DNA of 64,000 nucleotides from Rebecca billardiae RCC1528 (taxonomy: Eukaryota > Haptophyta): assembly GCA_965240325.2 (NCBI GenBank), contig OZ251228.1:186001-250000 (forward strand), given 5' to 3'. The position numbers and the translations under genes are program-made. How positions within the stretch are numbered: the stretch's first letter is position 1; each line of letters begins with the position of its first letter. This document shows, piece by piece, positions 30,838 to 47,541 of this stretch. The notes under the pieces were generated by a model. The model was not told where the DNA came from and made no database searches. It saw only the letters and a program-made list of their open reading frames with translations.

Positions 30838-32152
30838 GTCAGGGACGTCCACTGACCCTATGGGGGGGGTGCATTTAGTCGAACCCCTGGGAGCCAGGGA
30901 GCGATGAGGGTACCAATCGAAAGATCTCCGGGGCGGCGGACGAAGTAACGTAGTCCTCATCGAAGTAATCGACGTCTTCTCACGCCTCGACGTGTTCGAA
31001 GGCGTCGTCACGTCGAACACGGAGGACTCCATCGTGCTGAACTTTTTTTTTCAAGTTCCCGGACTCCAACGGTGAGCTGCGGCCATGTCGGGTGTCGCAG
31101 CCGCGCCCGGCGCGCGGAGACGTCAGCTGGCCAAGCAGATAGAGGACCATCCGACGACGACGGGCTCGCTGACGCGCTCGCGTGGGTGGGACAATGCGCG
31201 CGCATCTCCCAACGAGCGCAGGTACACGGTGACCCTGGCTTGCCCTGGCCATACGGATTGCCGTTGCCCGAAGCACGTCATGGTTGCCGCCAGCACCGTT
31301 CACAAGCGCTTCACGGAGGAAGACGTGCTCCTCGAGCTGCTGGGCAAGCTCGACTCGCACGCCGATTTGAATCCCGTCTGCTTTGCCGCCGTGCTCCACG
31401 CGCAGGGGTGGAAGGAGTGGGATGCTGCGCCTAGGTTTAGCTGTGGTCGACCGAGGAGGAGCCGCATCTCCGGCCGGGGCATTTCTGGCTGTGCGAGCTG
31501 GGCGACGTCAATGGCTCGGGCTCTCCCATCGAGAAGACCTTCGCGCGGCGCGAGACGTACGAGGGCACCCGCTTCGACCAGAGCGAGTCGGTGATCTGCG
31601 TGCGGCGCTGGCTGCACCGCACAGCCGACGATCCAACCGGGCGCACCTTCGTGCACTGGGAGTCGCCGCCGGGCGAGAAGCTGCGCGTCAACTCGAGCGA
31701 GCTGCGCGCTGTCGGCGTCGAGCTGCTCGCGCCCCGGGCCGTGCCGTCAGCTCGCGGAGGCGCGGGCGTGCGCACGAGCTCGCGCTTGGCTGACGGCTCA
31801 GCGAGTTCGCGAGCGCGCCGAGGTGCGGCGGCCGCGGCGGCGGTCAATGCGTCGCTCGATCCAGCACTACGCTACGTCTTGACTAGCGAGGGAGACGCCG
31901 AGATCAGGGCTTTGTGCGAGGCGTCGCATGGTCGTCGCGAGGCGGCGCACAGCTGACGCTGTCAATCGACGCCGCTGCACGGCTCCGGCCCTCAGGCTCA
32001 GCGCCGCATTTGCGGCAGTCTGCGCCCATGCAAATCTGGCGAGTTGGGGCCCCTATTGAGGCGTATTTGGTCCTTCGATGGGCTGGGGGGAGCCCCCCCC
32101 AGACCCCCCCAAATGGTTAAATGCACCCCTGCTGGACGTCCCGGACAGTGAC
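30838..32152. mobile_element. TIR element with GGGACGTCCA ends
   Basis: Left end GTCAGGGACGTCCACTGACC then GGGGGGGTGCATTTAG; right end (inverse) GTCACTGTCCGGGACGTCCA then GCAGGGGTGCATTTAAC. About 1.3 kb, carrying an ORF of unknown family. It lies directly after the end of the STAND fragment. Confidence 0.6.
31085..31956 (+). pseudogene. Element-borne hypothetical gene, frame broken near 31440
   Basis: First part (31085-31430) ends ...VCFAAVLHAQGWKEWDAAPR and has a Cys/His cluster, CPGHTDCRCPKH, that may bind zinc. The second part is in another frame from 31441 (LWSTEEEPHLRPGHFWLCEL ... ETYEGTRFDQSESVICVRRW ... LRVNSSELRAVGVELL) to a stop at 31954. A stop codon (TAG, 31438-31440) just before the second part could instead be an intron acceptor, but no matching donor is clear. 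The second part looks like a small beta-rich domain; family unknown. Confidence 0.45.
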
Positions 32153-34860
32153 CAGAGCCAGAACGCGACCGAACTACCAGGGCCGTGCGCCCTCAACTTC
32201 GTTGTTTACTACCCGAAGATCGTCGGCGTAGCCGATCATATATATATATATAGGTTTTGAGCTCAGCGACCCGGCCTATGAAATGGGCCGGGCAACGAAT
32301 AGCTGCGGGCCATTTTTCAATAATAATGTCTCGCACTATTGGAGTTGGTGAGAGTCGTTCTTGCGGCGACGAGGCCATATGTCTTTTTACGATGGTCGTA
32401 ACACATGAACGAGAGTCTACCCACAATTACCCAGCAGTCTCGTCCACTTGGGCGTGGCCGTGGCCGTGGGTTTCGTTGATTCCTCTGAGTCTGAATACGC
32501 AAACAAGCCGGACGTGCCCATTTTGGTGCCTAATGCATGCTGAAAGGGGGTCTCAAAATTCGAAACTCGGTCTCCTCCAGCCCTGAAATTCGTCCGCCCC
32601 CGTCCCTTTTTTCTTGATCAAAGATCTTTTTGAAACGTGGTTAGGGCCCGCACTGCGGGCTCCACGCTGCGCGCTCCGCCCTGCACCGCGGGCCATAATA
32701 ACGTCGTCGGGCCGTCCGGCCGCATTGCGTTAATCTGAGGTGGGCCGAAACGAGTGTTTGGCAGACGTCGAGAAAAAAATATGGCCGCCCCTGATTGGCT
32801 GAGGCTTTAACACCCTTCAATAGCGCTCGAGAGCGCAAGATTCCCGTAATAGGGAGGTCCGCAGGGACTCTTCAATCTTCCCATCGTCGCGCTTCGAGGA
32901 CCAGCTCCAGCTCCGCCTTCCGACCGAAGGGAGGTGAAGCTGGCGCCCTGGCCTTTCCCGGTCGAACACCTGCTCGCTACTACAGCTCGGGCTGCGGTCC
33001 GAACACGGCGTGGCAGAATGGCGCCAAGCAGTAAGGTGATGGACGCGGCCGGGCGTTGACCGTTGCCCAAGACCGGCGGGTGCTGCGCGGTAAATTGCTC
33101 GTGCGCGGCGGGCCGGTCAGTTGGAGTCCGCGCTCCGCAGCGCGGAGCACGTGAAGCGAACAGAGTGTCCGCAGCCACAGATGCGGTGGTCAGCTCATGC
33201 AGGTTCGTGATCAACCAGTTCTCGCGCGGCCATCAACACCGCCACGCCCTGCCCCTGATCATCTCGTCGCTCGAGAACCCGCGCGAGCGGGAAATGGATG
33301 GGTCGGGCATGGCGGGCATCGAGTCCTACCTCTTCTTGCAGTGCTCCCTGCAGCCGCAGTCACTGCTCGACAGCATGGGTGGTGCAGTCAGGTCGGGAGC
33401 ACCGTCAGAGCCCATTGCCTTGCCAAGGCTGGTGTACTTTGACCGAAGCCACTTCTGCGCGGAGGCGGCTGGTGACGCCATCATTGCCAAGTGCGCCGGC
33501 CGCGAGTCACATTCAACACCGACGACGAGGCGAGGCGTGGAAGAAGCTGCGGTGGCTGCTGCTGTACAGGTCCGGGGTGCCCAAGACTAGGGCGATAACG
33601 GCCATCGAACGGTGCTGCCCGGTGAGAACGTGCTCCGATGATCATCCGATGATCATAGTGTCTGTGCGCCGCGCCAGGCACCCCCGCCGCGGCACTATTC
33701 TCGTGCAGTGCTGCCCGGCGGTGAGAACGTGCTCTGATAATCATAATAGCAGTCTGCGTCTGTGCGCCGCCGGGCACCGCCACTTTTCCCGTGCAGCGTC
33801 GAGCTAGTGGTTTTTAGATCCGTGCGCCCACGACGTAGTGCGCTGGCGTCGGGCTCCGCGCAACGGCCACTCGGCTGAGGCCGACCCAGAATAGCGGGCT
33901 CATCCGATTCGATCCTCACTCATATGTCTCATCGGAGTCACTTCGATCTTCCGTTTCAATCACCATGCATGCCGTAGTCGTATAGTCGTGTATATTCCTG
34001 ACAGGCTCATCAGCGCCTGCGGCCCTACGGTTGTGAATAGTACGCGTAGTACTGGGGCAGGGCACCCGGCGCGGAGTGACTCGGCGCGTGTGCCGTGACC
34101 GGCGGCGGCCCGCGGCGTCACGGCGTGCCTCACCCGGCGCGCGTGCCGACCGGCGGCGGCCCGCGGCGTCACGGCGTGCCTCGCATGGCATCAGATTCAG
34201 ACAGCAGCAGACTAAATACGGTGACTCTGCTGCAGTGTAAGGCGGTTCTCCGCCACGCTGATCGAGTGATCGAGCACGTGCTTGCTTCCCGGCGAGCGGC
34301 GCGGGCGGCGGCGACGGGATCATAATCACATCACAGTGTCTAGTGTCAGCAGCTATACTGACGATTACTGTCGTCTCGTCATACTGTAGTACGCAGCTCG
34401 TCAGTCAACGCCTGCTGGCGGCTCGTCAGTCGACGCCTGCTGGCGGCGCTCACCACGACTCACACCAGGCTTACTCCGACGATTGGCATCAGCATAGTAG
34501 ATCAATCATGCAGCGTCGGAGTTCGTCACTACGTCGACGCGGCCGGGGACTCGGACAGCCGCCATATAACTACATAGTAGTTGTTAGACTTACTCGGCGG
34601 AGTCAGAGTCGTCGGAGACGAAAGTTACGGCGGCTGGACGCACTCATCAGTGTCGATCGACAATTGACGACATCCGACCATATCATAATTATCAACGGCG
34701 CGGGCAGCACGGTCTGACTCTGACAACCATTCAGGCGGGCATTGCCGGGTTGCACCCGGCAATGCTGCATTCACCCCGGTCCTACCGGAATGCAGGGCTC
34801 GCCCCGCTGGCCGCTCCGTGACCGTCAGCGCCGCGCGCCACACAGGCCACCACGACTTCA
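32153..34860. other. Gene-poor stretch with dispersed repeats
   Basis: Contains the repeat shared with 14600-14740 (about 32600-32700) and one shared inverted with 40800-40870 (GCATTGCGTTAAT...GGGCCGAAACGAGTG at about 32722). Plus-strand frame 33294-33500 (MDGSGMAGIESYLFLQCSLQ) is weakly protein-like. Two 50-bp GACCGGCGGCGGCCCGCGGC-type direct repeats lie at 34095-34180, and a 120-bp near-repeat with GTGAGAACGTGCTC occurs at 33620 and 33720. No gene called. Confidence 0.4.
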
Positions 34861-34899
34861 TTATCATCAATACTGCTGCACGCATGATGGTAGTGACAG

Positions 34900-36740
34900 A
34901 GTACTGGCGGTACTGCTGCGCGCATGGTATGGTACTGCTGGGCGCGTGGTATGGCACTCACATGGTCGTATGGTATGGTACTGCTGCACGCATGATGGTA
35001 TGGTACTGCTGCGCGCATGGTAGCAGTATGGTAAGTACTGCTGCGCGCATGGTATGGTACTGCCACGTGCATGGTACAGTATGGTACTGCTGCACGCATG
35101 TTGGTATGGTACTGGCGGTACTGCTGCGCGCATGGTATGGCACTGCTGTGCGCATGGTATGGTACTGCTGCGTGCATGGTATGGTACTGCTGCACGCAAG
35201 AAACAAACAAGCGCGCAGGTGGTGGGAGCCAAGCAAGCAGACGCAAGCGCGCAGGTGGTGGGAGAAGCAAGCGCGCAGGTGGTGGGAGTGCTCGCAGGTG
35301 GTGGGAGAAGCAAGAACCAGCAGCTCGAAGCAGCAGGCACTCCGATGCGGCACCTCCCGAAGCTGCTGCATCCTTCTGACCGCCCGCGGTTTGCAGACGA
35401 AGCGTGGCCGCGACTACGAGCCGCACGCGCACGCGGTGCGCGCAGCGGTCATGGCGCTGGGTCCGGCGAGCAGCCGGGGTGAGGTTCAGGTACGAGGGGC
35501 ACACACTATTCCGCATGCGCCTTGGCACCGACCACGCGCCGCATCCACTGGGAGATCTGCGGCCGCAAGAAGCGCGCGCCTTGGCGAGGGCGAAGCATCG
35601 TAGACCCGCCACCCGGCCGGGGCGGTCCGGCACTGCTTGCTTGGTATTTGTCCGGCTTCCTCAGCTCATACATCATCAGTCCTCACTCCTTCACCGATCA
35701 CTGCGCACCGATCTCATGAAGGGAGCGAGCAACGGAGGAAGCTGAAGCACCTTCACAGGTCCTTGCTCTCTTGAAACAGTGAGGAACCGGAAGCAACCGA
35801 GAGGAAGCTGAACTGAGGAACCTTCACAGGTCCTTGCTCTCTCCGCAGCTTCATACTGTACGGTGTACCATGCACACAGCAGTACCATTGCCATACCGCA
35901 TGCGCGCAGCAGTACCATACCATGCTCGCAGCTGAGTACCATACCATCATGCGCGCAGCAGTACGGCCATCATGCGTGCAGCAGTACCATACTACCATGC
36001 GCACAGCAGTACCATACCATGTGCGCAGCAGTACCATACCATGCGCGCAGCAGTACCATACCATCATGCACGCAGCAGTACCATACGACCATGCTTGCAG
36101 CGCAGTACCATACCATGCGTGCAGCAGTACCATCCCTACCATGCGTGCAGTAGTGCCATATGGTACTGCCGGCACACATGGTATGGACTATGGTACTGCT
36201 GGGCGCATGGTATCCATGGCACTCACATGGCATGGTATGGCACCGCTGTGCACATGGTATGGTACTGCTGCAAGCATGGTAGTATGGTACTGCTGCACGC
36301 ATGATGGTATGGTACTGCTGCTCGCATGGTATGGTACTGCGGCGCGCATGGTATGGTACTGCTGCGCGCACTGTAGTGTGGTACTGCTCGCTCGGTGTGC
36401 ATGGTATATGGTACTGCATGGTATGTTATGGCCTACTGCTGCGCGCATGGTATGGTACTGCTGCATGCATGGTAGGTACTGCTGCGCACATGATGGTATG
36501 GTACTGCTGCGCGCATGGTATGGTACTGCTGTGCGCATGATGGCGGTATGGTACTGCTGCACACATGGTGGTATGTACTGCTGCTGCGCGCATGGTATGG
36601 TACCGTGCCGCGCGGCATGGTATGATACTGCTGCACGCATGATGGTATGGTACTGGCGGTACTGCTGCGCGCATGGTATGGCACTGCTGTGCGCATGGTA
36701 TGGTACTGCTGCGTGCATGGTATGGTACTGCTGCACGCAA
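34900..36740. repeat. Orientation-switching minisatellite (TGGTACTGCTGCGCGCATGGTA)
   Basis: A 20-24-bp unit around ACTGCTGCGCGCATGGTA is repeated in plus orientation (34900-35195), in minus orientation (about 35860-36160) and again in plus orientation (about 36165-36740). The first and third arrays are followed by the same about 0.55-kb segment (35196-35740 and 36741-37300), so the whole array-plus-flank was duplicated and one array inverted. Confidence 0.9.
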
Positions 36741-37186
36741 GAAACAAGCGCGCAGGTGGCGGGACGGCCAAGCAAGCAGACGCAAGCGCGCAGGAGTGGT
36801 GGGAGAAGCAAGCGCGCAGGTGGTGGGAGTGCTCGCAGGTGGTGGGAGAAGCAAGAACCAGCAGCTCGAAGCAGCAGGCACTCCGATGCGGCACCTCCCG
36901 AAGCTGCTGCATCCTTCTGACCGCCCGCGGTTTGCCACGAAGCGTCCGCAGACTCGGCGAGCCGCACGCGCACGCGGTGCGCGCAGCGGTCATGGCGCTG
37001 GGTCCGGCGAGCAGCCGGGGTGAGGTTCAGGTACGAGGGGCGCACACTATTCCGCATGCGCCTTGGCACCGACCACGCGCCGCATCCACTGGGAGATCTG
37101 CGGCCGCAAGAAGCGCGCGCCTTGGCGAGGGCGCCACGAAGCATCCGGTAGACCCGCCTGCGCAGTGCTTCCGCACCGCCGGCCGG

Positions 37187-38020
37187 GGCGGTCCGGCACT
37201 GCTTGCTTGGTGTTTGTCCGGCTTCCTCAGCTCATACATCATCAGTCCTCACTCCTTCACCGATCACTGCGCACCGATCTCATGAAGGGAGCGAGCAACT
37301 GATGTAAGCACCTTCACTGGTGTAAGCACCTTCACGGGTCCTTGCTCTCTTGTAGTGATATGAACCGTGGCGGTCCGGCACTGCTTGCTTGGTGTTTGTC
37401 CGGCTTCCTCAGCTCATACATCATCAGTCCTCACTCCTTCACCGCGATCACTGCGCACCGATCTCATGAAGGGAGCGAGCAACTGATGTAAGCACCTTCA
37501 CGGGTCCTGCTCTCTTGCCGAACCGTGGCGGTCCGGCACTGCTTGCTTGGTGTTTGTCCGGCTTCCTCAGCTCATACATCATCAGTCCTCACTCCTTCAC
37601 CGATCACTGCGCACCGATCTCATGAAGGCAGCGAGCAACTGATGTAAGCACCTTCACGGGTGTAAGCACCTTCACGGGTCCTTGCTCTCTTGCCGTGAAC
37701 CGTGGCGGTCCGGCACTGCTTGCTTGGTGTTTGTCCGGCTTCCTCAGCTCATACATCATCAGTCCTCACTCCTTCACCGCGATCACTGCGCACCGATCTC
37801 ATGAAGGGAGCGAGCAACTGATGTAAGCACCTTCACGGGTCCTGCTCTCTTGCCGAACCGTGGCGGTCCGGCACTGCTTGCTTGGTGTTTGTCCGGCTTC
37901 CTCAGCTCATACATCATCAGTCCTCACTCCTTCACCGATCACTGCGCACCGATCTCATGAAGGGAGCGAGCAACTGATGTAAGCACCTTCACGGGTCCTT
38001 GCTCTCTTGCCGAACCGTGA
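37187..38020. repeat. Tandem array of 158/178-bp units
   Basis: Units begin with GCGGTCCGGCACTGCTTGCT at about 37187, 37370, 37528, 37705 and 37863; an extra copy lies at 35624. Two length classes alternate because of a duplicated TGTAAGCACCTTCACGGG block. No coding content. Confidence 0.92.
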
Positions 38021-38073
38021 GGAACGAGCCGGTGGAGCAAGGGCGGTCAGGGCTGCTAACTCCCAGTGCCGCG

Positions 38074-39096
38074 AGTGAGAGGAGGTTGGGTATCGATCAA
38101 CTCGTGCGCCCTCGCGGCGCAGCGGCTATGTCTCCTGGGGCGCCGCCCTGGAGGGCGCGTGGGGTGCGCACGCCGCGTGCTCCTGCGCCCGCGGCAGCGG
38201 GCGCGGACACGGCGCGCGTGGTTGGTCGCATGCTAGACAGCACGTAGTACCCCCCCACGCCGCGCGCCGCGCTCGCCGGCGCCCTCGCCGTGCCTCAGGC
38301 CAGCCCGCGCCCGCGCGCCGCACCAAGATCCAGTTGTAGCCACGCGCCAGCCGCCGGCGCGCGCGCGGTGTGCGGTGCGGTCGGCGCGGGGCGGGCGCGC
38401 GCCCGGGGCGAGGCTCGTGTACGATCGGCGCGCGCCATGCCGCCACGCGTCGCCGAACACGAGCTTGATCACGTTCCACGCGGCTGCTGATGGGTGCTCG
38501 TCGAGCATTCCTCAGCCATCAGAAATGAGCTTGGACAAGCGGCTGTGAGCGCGTCAGTGCGAGGAATGCGACGACTTGGGGACTCTTGCGCCATCATAGG
38601 ATGCCAATCGTTCACACATCAGTGGTCTGCGCATGTCTATCGCGCTTCGCTGCCTTCCCGTGATCGTCTCAACATGAGCATTTTCAAACTTGGCCAATGC
38701 ACACTCGACAGCATGAAAACGCGTGCGCCGACCCATGCGGGCGCCAGCGTGGCGGCGCGTGGCGGCATGGCGCGCGCCGATCGTACACGAGCCTCGCCCC
38801 GGGCGCGCGCCCGCCCCGCGCCGACCGCACCGCGCACCGCGCGCGCGCTGGCGGCTGGCGCGTGGCCACGGCTGGCTCTTGGTGCGGCGCGCGGGCGCGG
38901 GCTGGCCTGAGGCACGGCGAGGGCGCCGGCGAGCGCGGCGCGCGGCGTGGGAGGGCACTACGTGCTGTCTAGCATGCGACCAACCACGCGCGCCGTGTCC
39001 GCGCCCGCTGCCGCGGGCGCAGGAGCACGCGGCGTGCGCACCCCACGCGCCCTCCAGGGCGGCGCCCCAGGAGATCGATACCCAACCTCCTCTCAC
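38074..39096. mobile_element. Foldback element with about 360-bp arms
   Basis: Left arm 38074-38454, starting GTGAGAGGAGGTTGGGTATC, is the inverse of the right arm ending at 39096 (inner border about 38748). The right arm lacks a 33-bp block present in the left. The 294-bp loop is of lower GC and has one protein-like minus-strand run (HAVECALAKFENAHVETITG), unrecognised. Confidence 0.8.
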
Positions 39097-41173
<2,077 letters not shown>

Positions 41174-43133
41174 AAACTTTTCTGAGGATAGCGCACCAGC
41201 AAAATCCCTTGACCGCCATCCGGATTTTACGGAGGCCGCGTTTGGACGCAGAAACGCGCGATGGCGAGGCCCGCCCTCGCACCACCGCTCTCGCGAGATC
41301 GCGACCGTGCGACCTGCGGCGTTGCGCTCGACGCGCTCTTTCTGCTCGGAGGCCGCGAGGACTCCCAGGTGCGCCAGCTCGCGAGCGCGCACCTTCCTCC
41401 TCGCCGCGCTCGCCGAGCACGAGCCGATCTGCAGCAGATGTGCAAGGAGCCGCATGTGGCCTTCCTCGCGCGCGCGGCACGGCTGCACACGAAAATCGTT
41501 AGAGGGCACTTCTCCGCGCATTCTACATTTTGGGGAAAGAACGCCTGAACTGCACAAAAAGTGCCCTCTAACGCTTCCGCTCCTCGCCGTTGCGTGCACG
41601 CGCAAAGGAGCACTGCAAAGGGTGCGACTGGGAGCATTCCTTCTCCCGGGCGGCCACCACGGCCTCGGAGGTGGTGAGGAACGCGTCGGCGACCACGGCG
41701 TGGACCACCTCCGTCGCGCCGGACACTCCGGTCGCCCCTCGCCGGACTCCATCCTCGCTGCGCGCTGACCGTTTGCCGAGCGGGCTGCCCCGCCGCCTGC
41801 CCGGCGTGTGCCCGCGTGGTGACACAAGATGGTCGAAGGCGTGGCAGCGCGGTGGTGCGTGCGATCGGGGGACCCCACCTGAGCTACGACACGGGCGCGC
41901 GCGCTCATCCGTGCTCATCACGGTGGTGCACGCGCGCGTCACGCGCTCGTCGGCTGTCGCGCGCTGACGGCTGGGCTGCTTTGGGGTGTCGGCGGCGGCC
42001 ACAGCTCGCTGGTACGGGCGCGATGGTGGCTGCGAGTGGTACGCGGCGTTGCACCAGGTCCGTGTGCGTCACGCACGACGCTCGGCCGGCTCGCCCTCGG
42101 ACCATTGGCTGAGCCCTACTCGCCGCGCGCACTGCGCGCGGCAGCCGCTCCGCAGCTGCTCCGGGCACGAAGCGCGCCCCGCGCGCTGCACGTGGGCGCG
42201 ACGAGGTGGTGCAGCGAGCATGCGCGAGAGTGTGCGCGTGATGGGCACCACCATGACGATACTTGCCATGCACATCTGCCTCTCGCCACGCCTTCGTCAC
42301 GATAGCTGCGACTGCTGCCCGGAGGTGCGCTCGAGCGCTCGCGCGCGTTTGAATCTGGGCTCGGCGGCGATCGCGTGGACGAGGGGCAGCGCGGTGCACG
42401 GTGGCGGAGCGCGTGCGGAGCGCAGCCTACACCTCCTACACGCTCCATCCAGACACATCGCGCATGCTCGCGCGGCCTCCTCGGTCCATCACGTGCGCGT
42501 GCGCGCGCGAGCAGGTGTGCATTCGCCGGGCGCGTTCACGGCGCGCCGCGTTGGCGCGCGCGCACCGATACCCGTGCGCAGCTCGACGAGCGAGCGCGGT
42601 GTGTTTCGATGCGTATGGGGAGGCTCGAATTTACGCGCGCGCACGCGCCGGCCCTCGCCGCCCCTTCGCTCGCCCACGCCTCATCTGCGCGCTCGGCGTT
42701 TGCAGGCAGCTGCGCATTCTTTCCGACACGTGCGCAAACGAGCAGATGGCGCTGGGCGAGGTCGATTGGTGCGTCAGATATTCGGCAACGACCAGGCCCG
42801 CTTGTGTGCCGCCGCTCGTGCTACTCTCGACGACCACCTCTGGCTCGGTCGCGCGCACGAGGCTGCTCGCGGCCGAATCGTGCCGTGTACCGTCAAGCTG
42901 TACCGTGCGCAGCGAGGCGCACTCAGACGTCGGCATGGGCTCGCATGCGAGGGCCCGGCAGTGCGACGCGTCGATGGAGCATGCTCCGGATACGCTTCGG
43001 CGCACTTCCCGACGCGCACGAGCCGCTCGAAGGCGCGGAAGGGCGCCCAAACGGGGCAACCGCCATTTTGCGCCACTTCGGCCCGGATGGCGGTCAAGGG
43101 AAATTGCTGGTGCGCTATCCTCAGAAAAGTTTA
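41174..43133. mobile_element. TIR element with AAACTTTTCTGAGGATAGCG ends
   Basis: About 1.96 kb. The left terminus AAACTTTTCTGAGGATAGCG is followed by CACCAGCAAAATCCCTTGAC; the right terminus is its inverse with two mismatches, about 50 bp in all. Inside, a second inverted pair GTTAGAGGGCACTT/AAGTGCCCTCTAAC (41502 and 41559) brackets about 75 bp and may be a smaller nested insertion. Long open frames exist on both strands but overlap and are Arg/Ala-rich; no transposase recognised. Target duplication not readable because of the TA tract. Confidence 0.75.
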
Positions 43134-43140
43134 ATCATAG

Positions 43141-44133
43141 GGCGCGCTCCCGATCGGCAGCGCGGCGGTCCACCACCAGGGTGAGTGGCTCGAGATCGCG
43201 GCGCGCGCGCTCGGGATCCCCAGCCCGGTCTGCGCGCCGCTGGCCCAGGCCGGGGCGTACGTGCCCACGCGCTCGGGTCCTGGCATCCGGGTGGACGCGT
43301 ACGGCGACGCGCTCCTCAGCGCGTCCGGCCGCAACGCGCTCCCCGGCGACCACGTCGCACGCTACCGGCACGACCCGGTGATCCGCGTGCTGGCGGGGTT
43401 CTTCCGCACGTACGCCGGTGTGTACGCCGTGCCGGAGGACACCTGGATCTTCGGCTCGGTGCACGCCCAGTCCACCGCCCAGGCGCAGGCGGTGCTCGGC
43501 ACGGACCGCAAGCGCGTGCCGGTGGTGGACCTGAGTGCCGAGGTGCACGGCAACTGTACCCTGTTCGAGGTCAAGACCATCTCGCTGAGCCAGTCGCGCT
43601 ACAGGGTGAGCGACGGCCGCAACGGTGCGGTGCGCCACCGCGCGGAACTCGTCCCGCGCGAGCGGCGCAAGCAGCTGCAGCTCCTCGACCGCGAGGTCTA
43701 CGGCACGCTTGAGGGCCAGGTGGGCCCATACGAGGCGCGGCTCGACACCTTCCCCGCGATCGTCCCGATTGTCGTGGGGGCGTTCGGCGAGTGGAGCGCG
43801 GAGGTGGACCTCACCCTCAAGAAGATCGCCAAGATGGGGCGGGACACGTGGCGCGCGCGCCTCAGCGCGCCCTCGCGCCCCGCCGCCGAGCGCGCGCTGC
43901 TCGGCACCATGCGGCGCGAGCTGGGCATGCGCTGCCTGCGTGGCCAGGCCAAGATGCTCATCGCCCGCGCGCGCATGGCGCACGTGCGCCCGGGGGCACG
44001 CGCCCGCGGGGGCGCTGCATACGACGACTACTTCGAGACGACGGCTGACGACGCGTGGCACCGCGACCACCGCGGTGGCGCGTGCGCGTCGACGCCAGAC
44101 GGTGCGTCGAGCTTCCGCTCGGCGATGGAGTGA
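43141..44133 (+). CDS. PD-(D/E)XK nuclease-like C-terminus of a retroelement ORF (5'-truncated)
   Basis: Open frame from the first codon after the preceding element (GALPIGSAAVHHQGEW) to a stop at 44131-44133; no ATG near the start, so it is truncated. Counting from the codon at 43261, the core is KRVPVVD (Asp90), about 12 residues, then TLFEVKTISL (Glu103, Lys105), a D...ExK nuclease signature. Downstream are FPAIVPIVVGAFGEWSAEVD and RRELGMRCLRGQAKMLIARA, a pattern I associate with C-terminal parts of non-LTR retrotransposon proteins in algae and protists with restriction-like endonucleases. The 3' flank carries the family tail 100 bp downstream, consistent with a LINE 3' UTR. The reverse transcriptase is absent. 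Confidence 0.6.
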   Translation, partial: GALPIGSAAVHHQGEWLEIAARALGIPSPVCAPLAQAGAYVPTRSGPGIRVDAYGDALLSASGRNALPGDHVARYRHDPVIRVLAGFFRTYAGVYAVPEDTWIFGSVHAQSTAQAQAVLGTDRKRVPVVDLSAEVHGNCTLFEVKTISLSQSRYRVSDGRNGAVRHRAELVPRERRKQLQLLDREVYGTLEGQVGPYEARLDTFPAIVPIVVGAFGEWSAEVDLTLKKIAKMGRDTWRARLSAPSRPAAERALLGTMRRELGMRCLRGQAKMLIARARMAHVRPGARARGGAAYDDYFETTADDAWHRDHRGGACASTPDGASSFRSAME

Positions 44134-44214
44134 TGGGCGACTATGAGGGGGGGGACGACGGCGAGGAGCGCTGATCCTGGTGTTTGTCTCTGCTGCTCGA
44201 TCTGCTGCTACAGC

Positions 44215-44265
44215 TTGCTGACTCTGACGCCTGCCCGTTGCATACCACGTCGTTAATATATATCA
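44215..44265 (+). repeat. LINE-type 3' tail running into TA repeats
   Basis: CTGACGCCTGCCCGTTGCAT then ACCACGTCGTTAATATATAT, about 80 bp after the nuclease stop codon. Same tail as at 12035, 14750 (inverse), 15708, 17285 and 52305 (inverse). Confidence 0.85.

Positions 44266-47541
<3,276 letters not shown>

Noticed and set aside
34782-35633. Possible protein in the duplicated 0.55-kb block (for example MALGPASSRGEVQVRGAH)
   Set aside because: Frames differ between the two copies because of small indels, so no conserved coding frame.
34782-37023. Long frames through the minisatellite (Tyr-His-Thr and Trp-Tyr-Cys repeats)
   Set aside because: Present on both strands and created by the repeat unit; no domain outside the repeats.
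37187-38020. CRISPR-like array
   Set aside because: Units are long tandem copies without unique spacers, in a eukaryotic genome.
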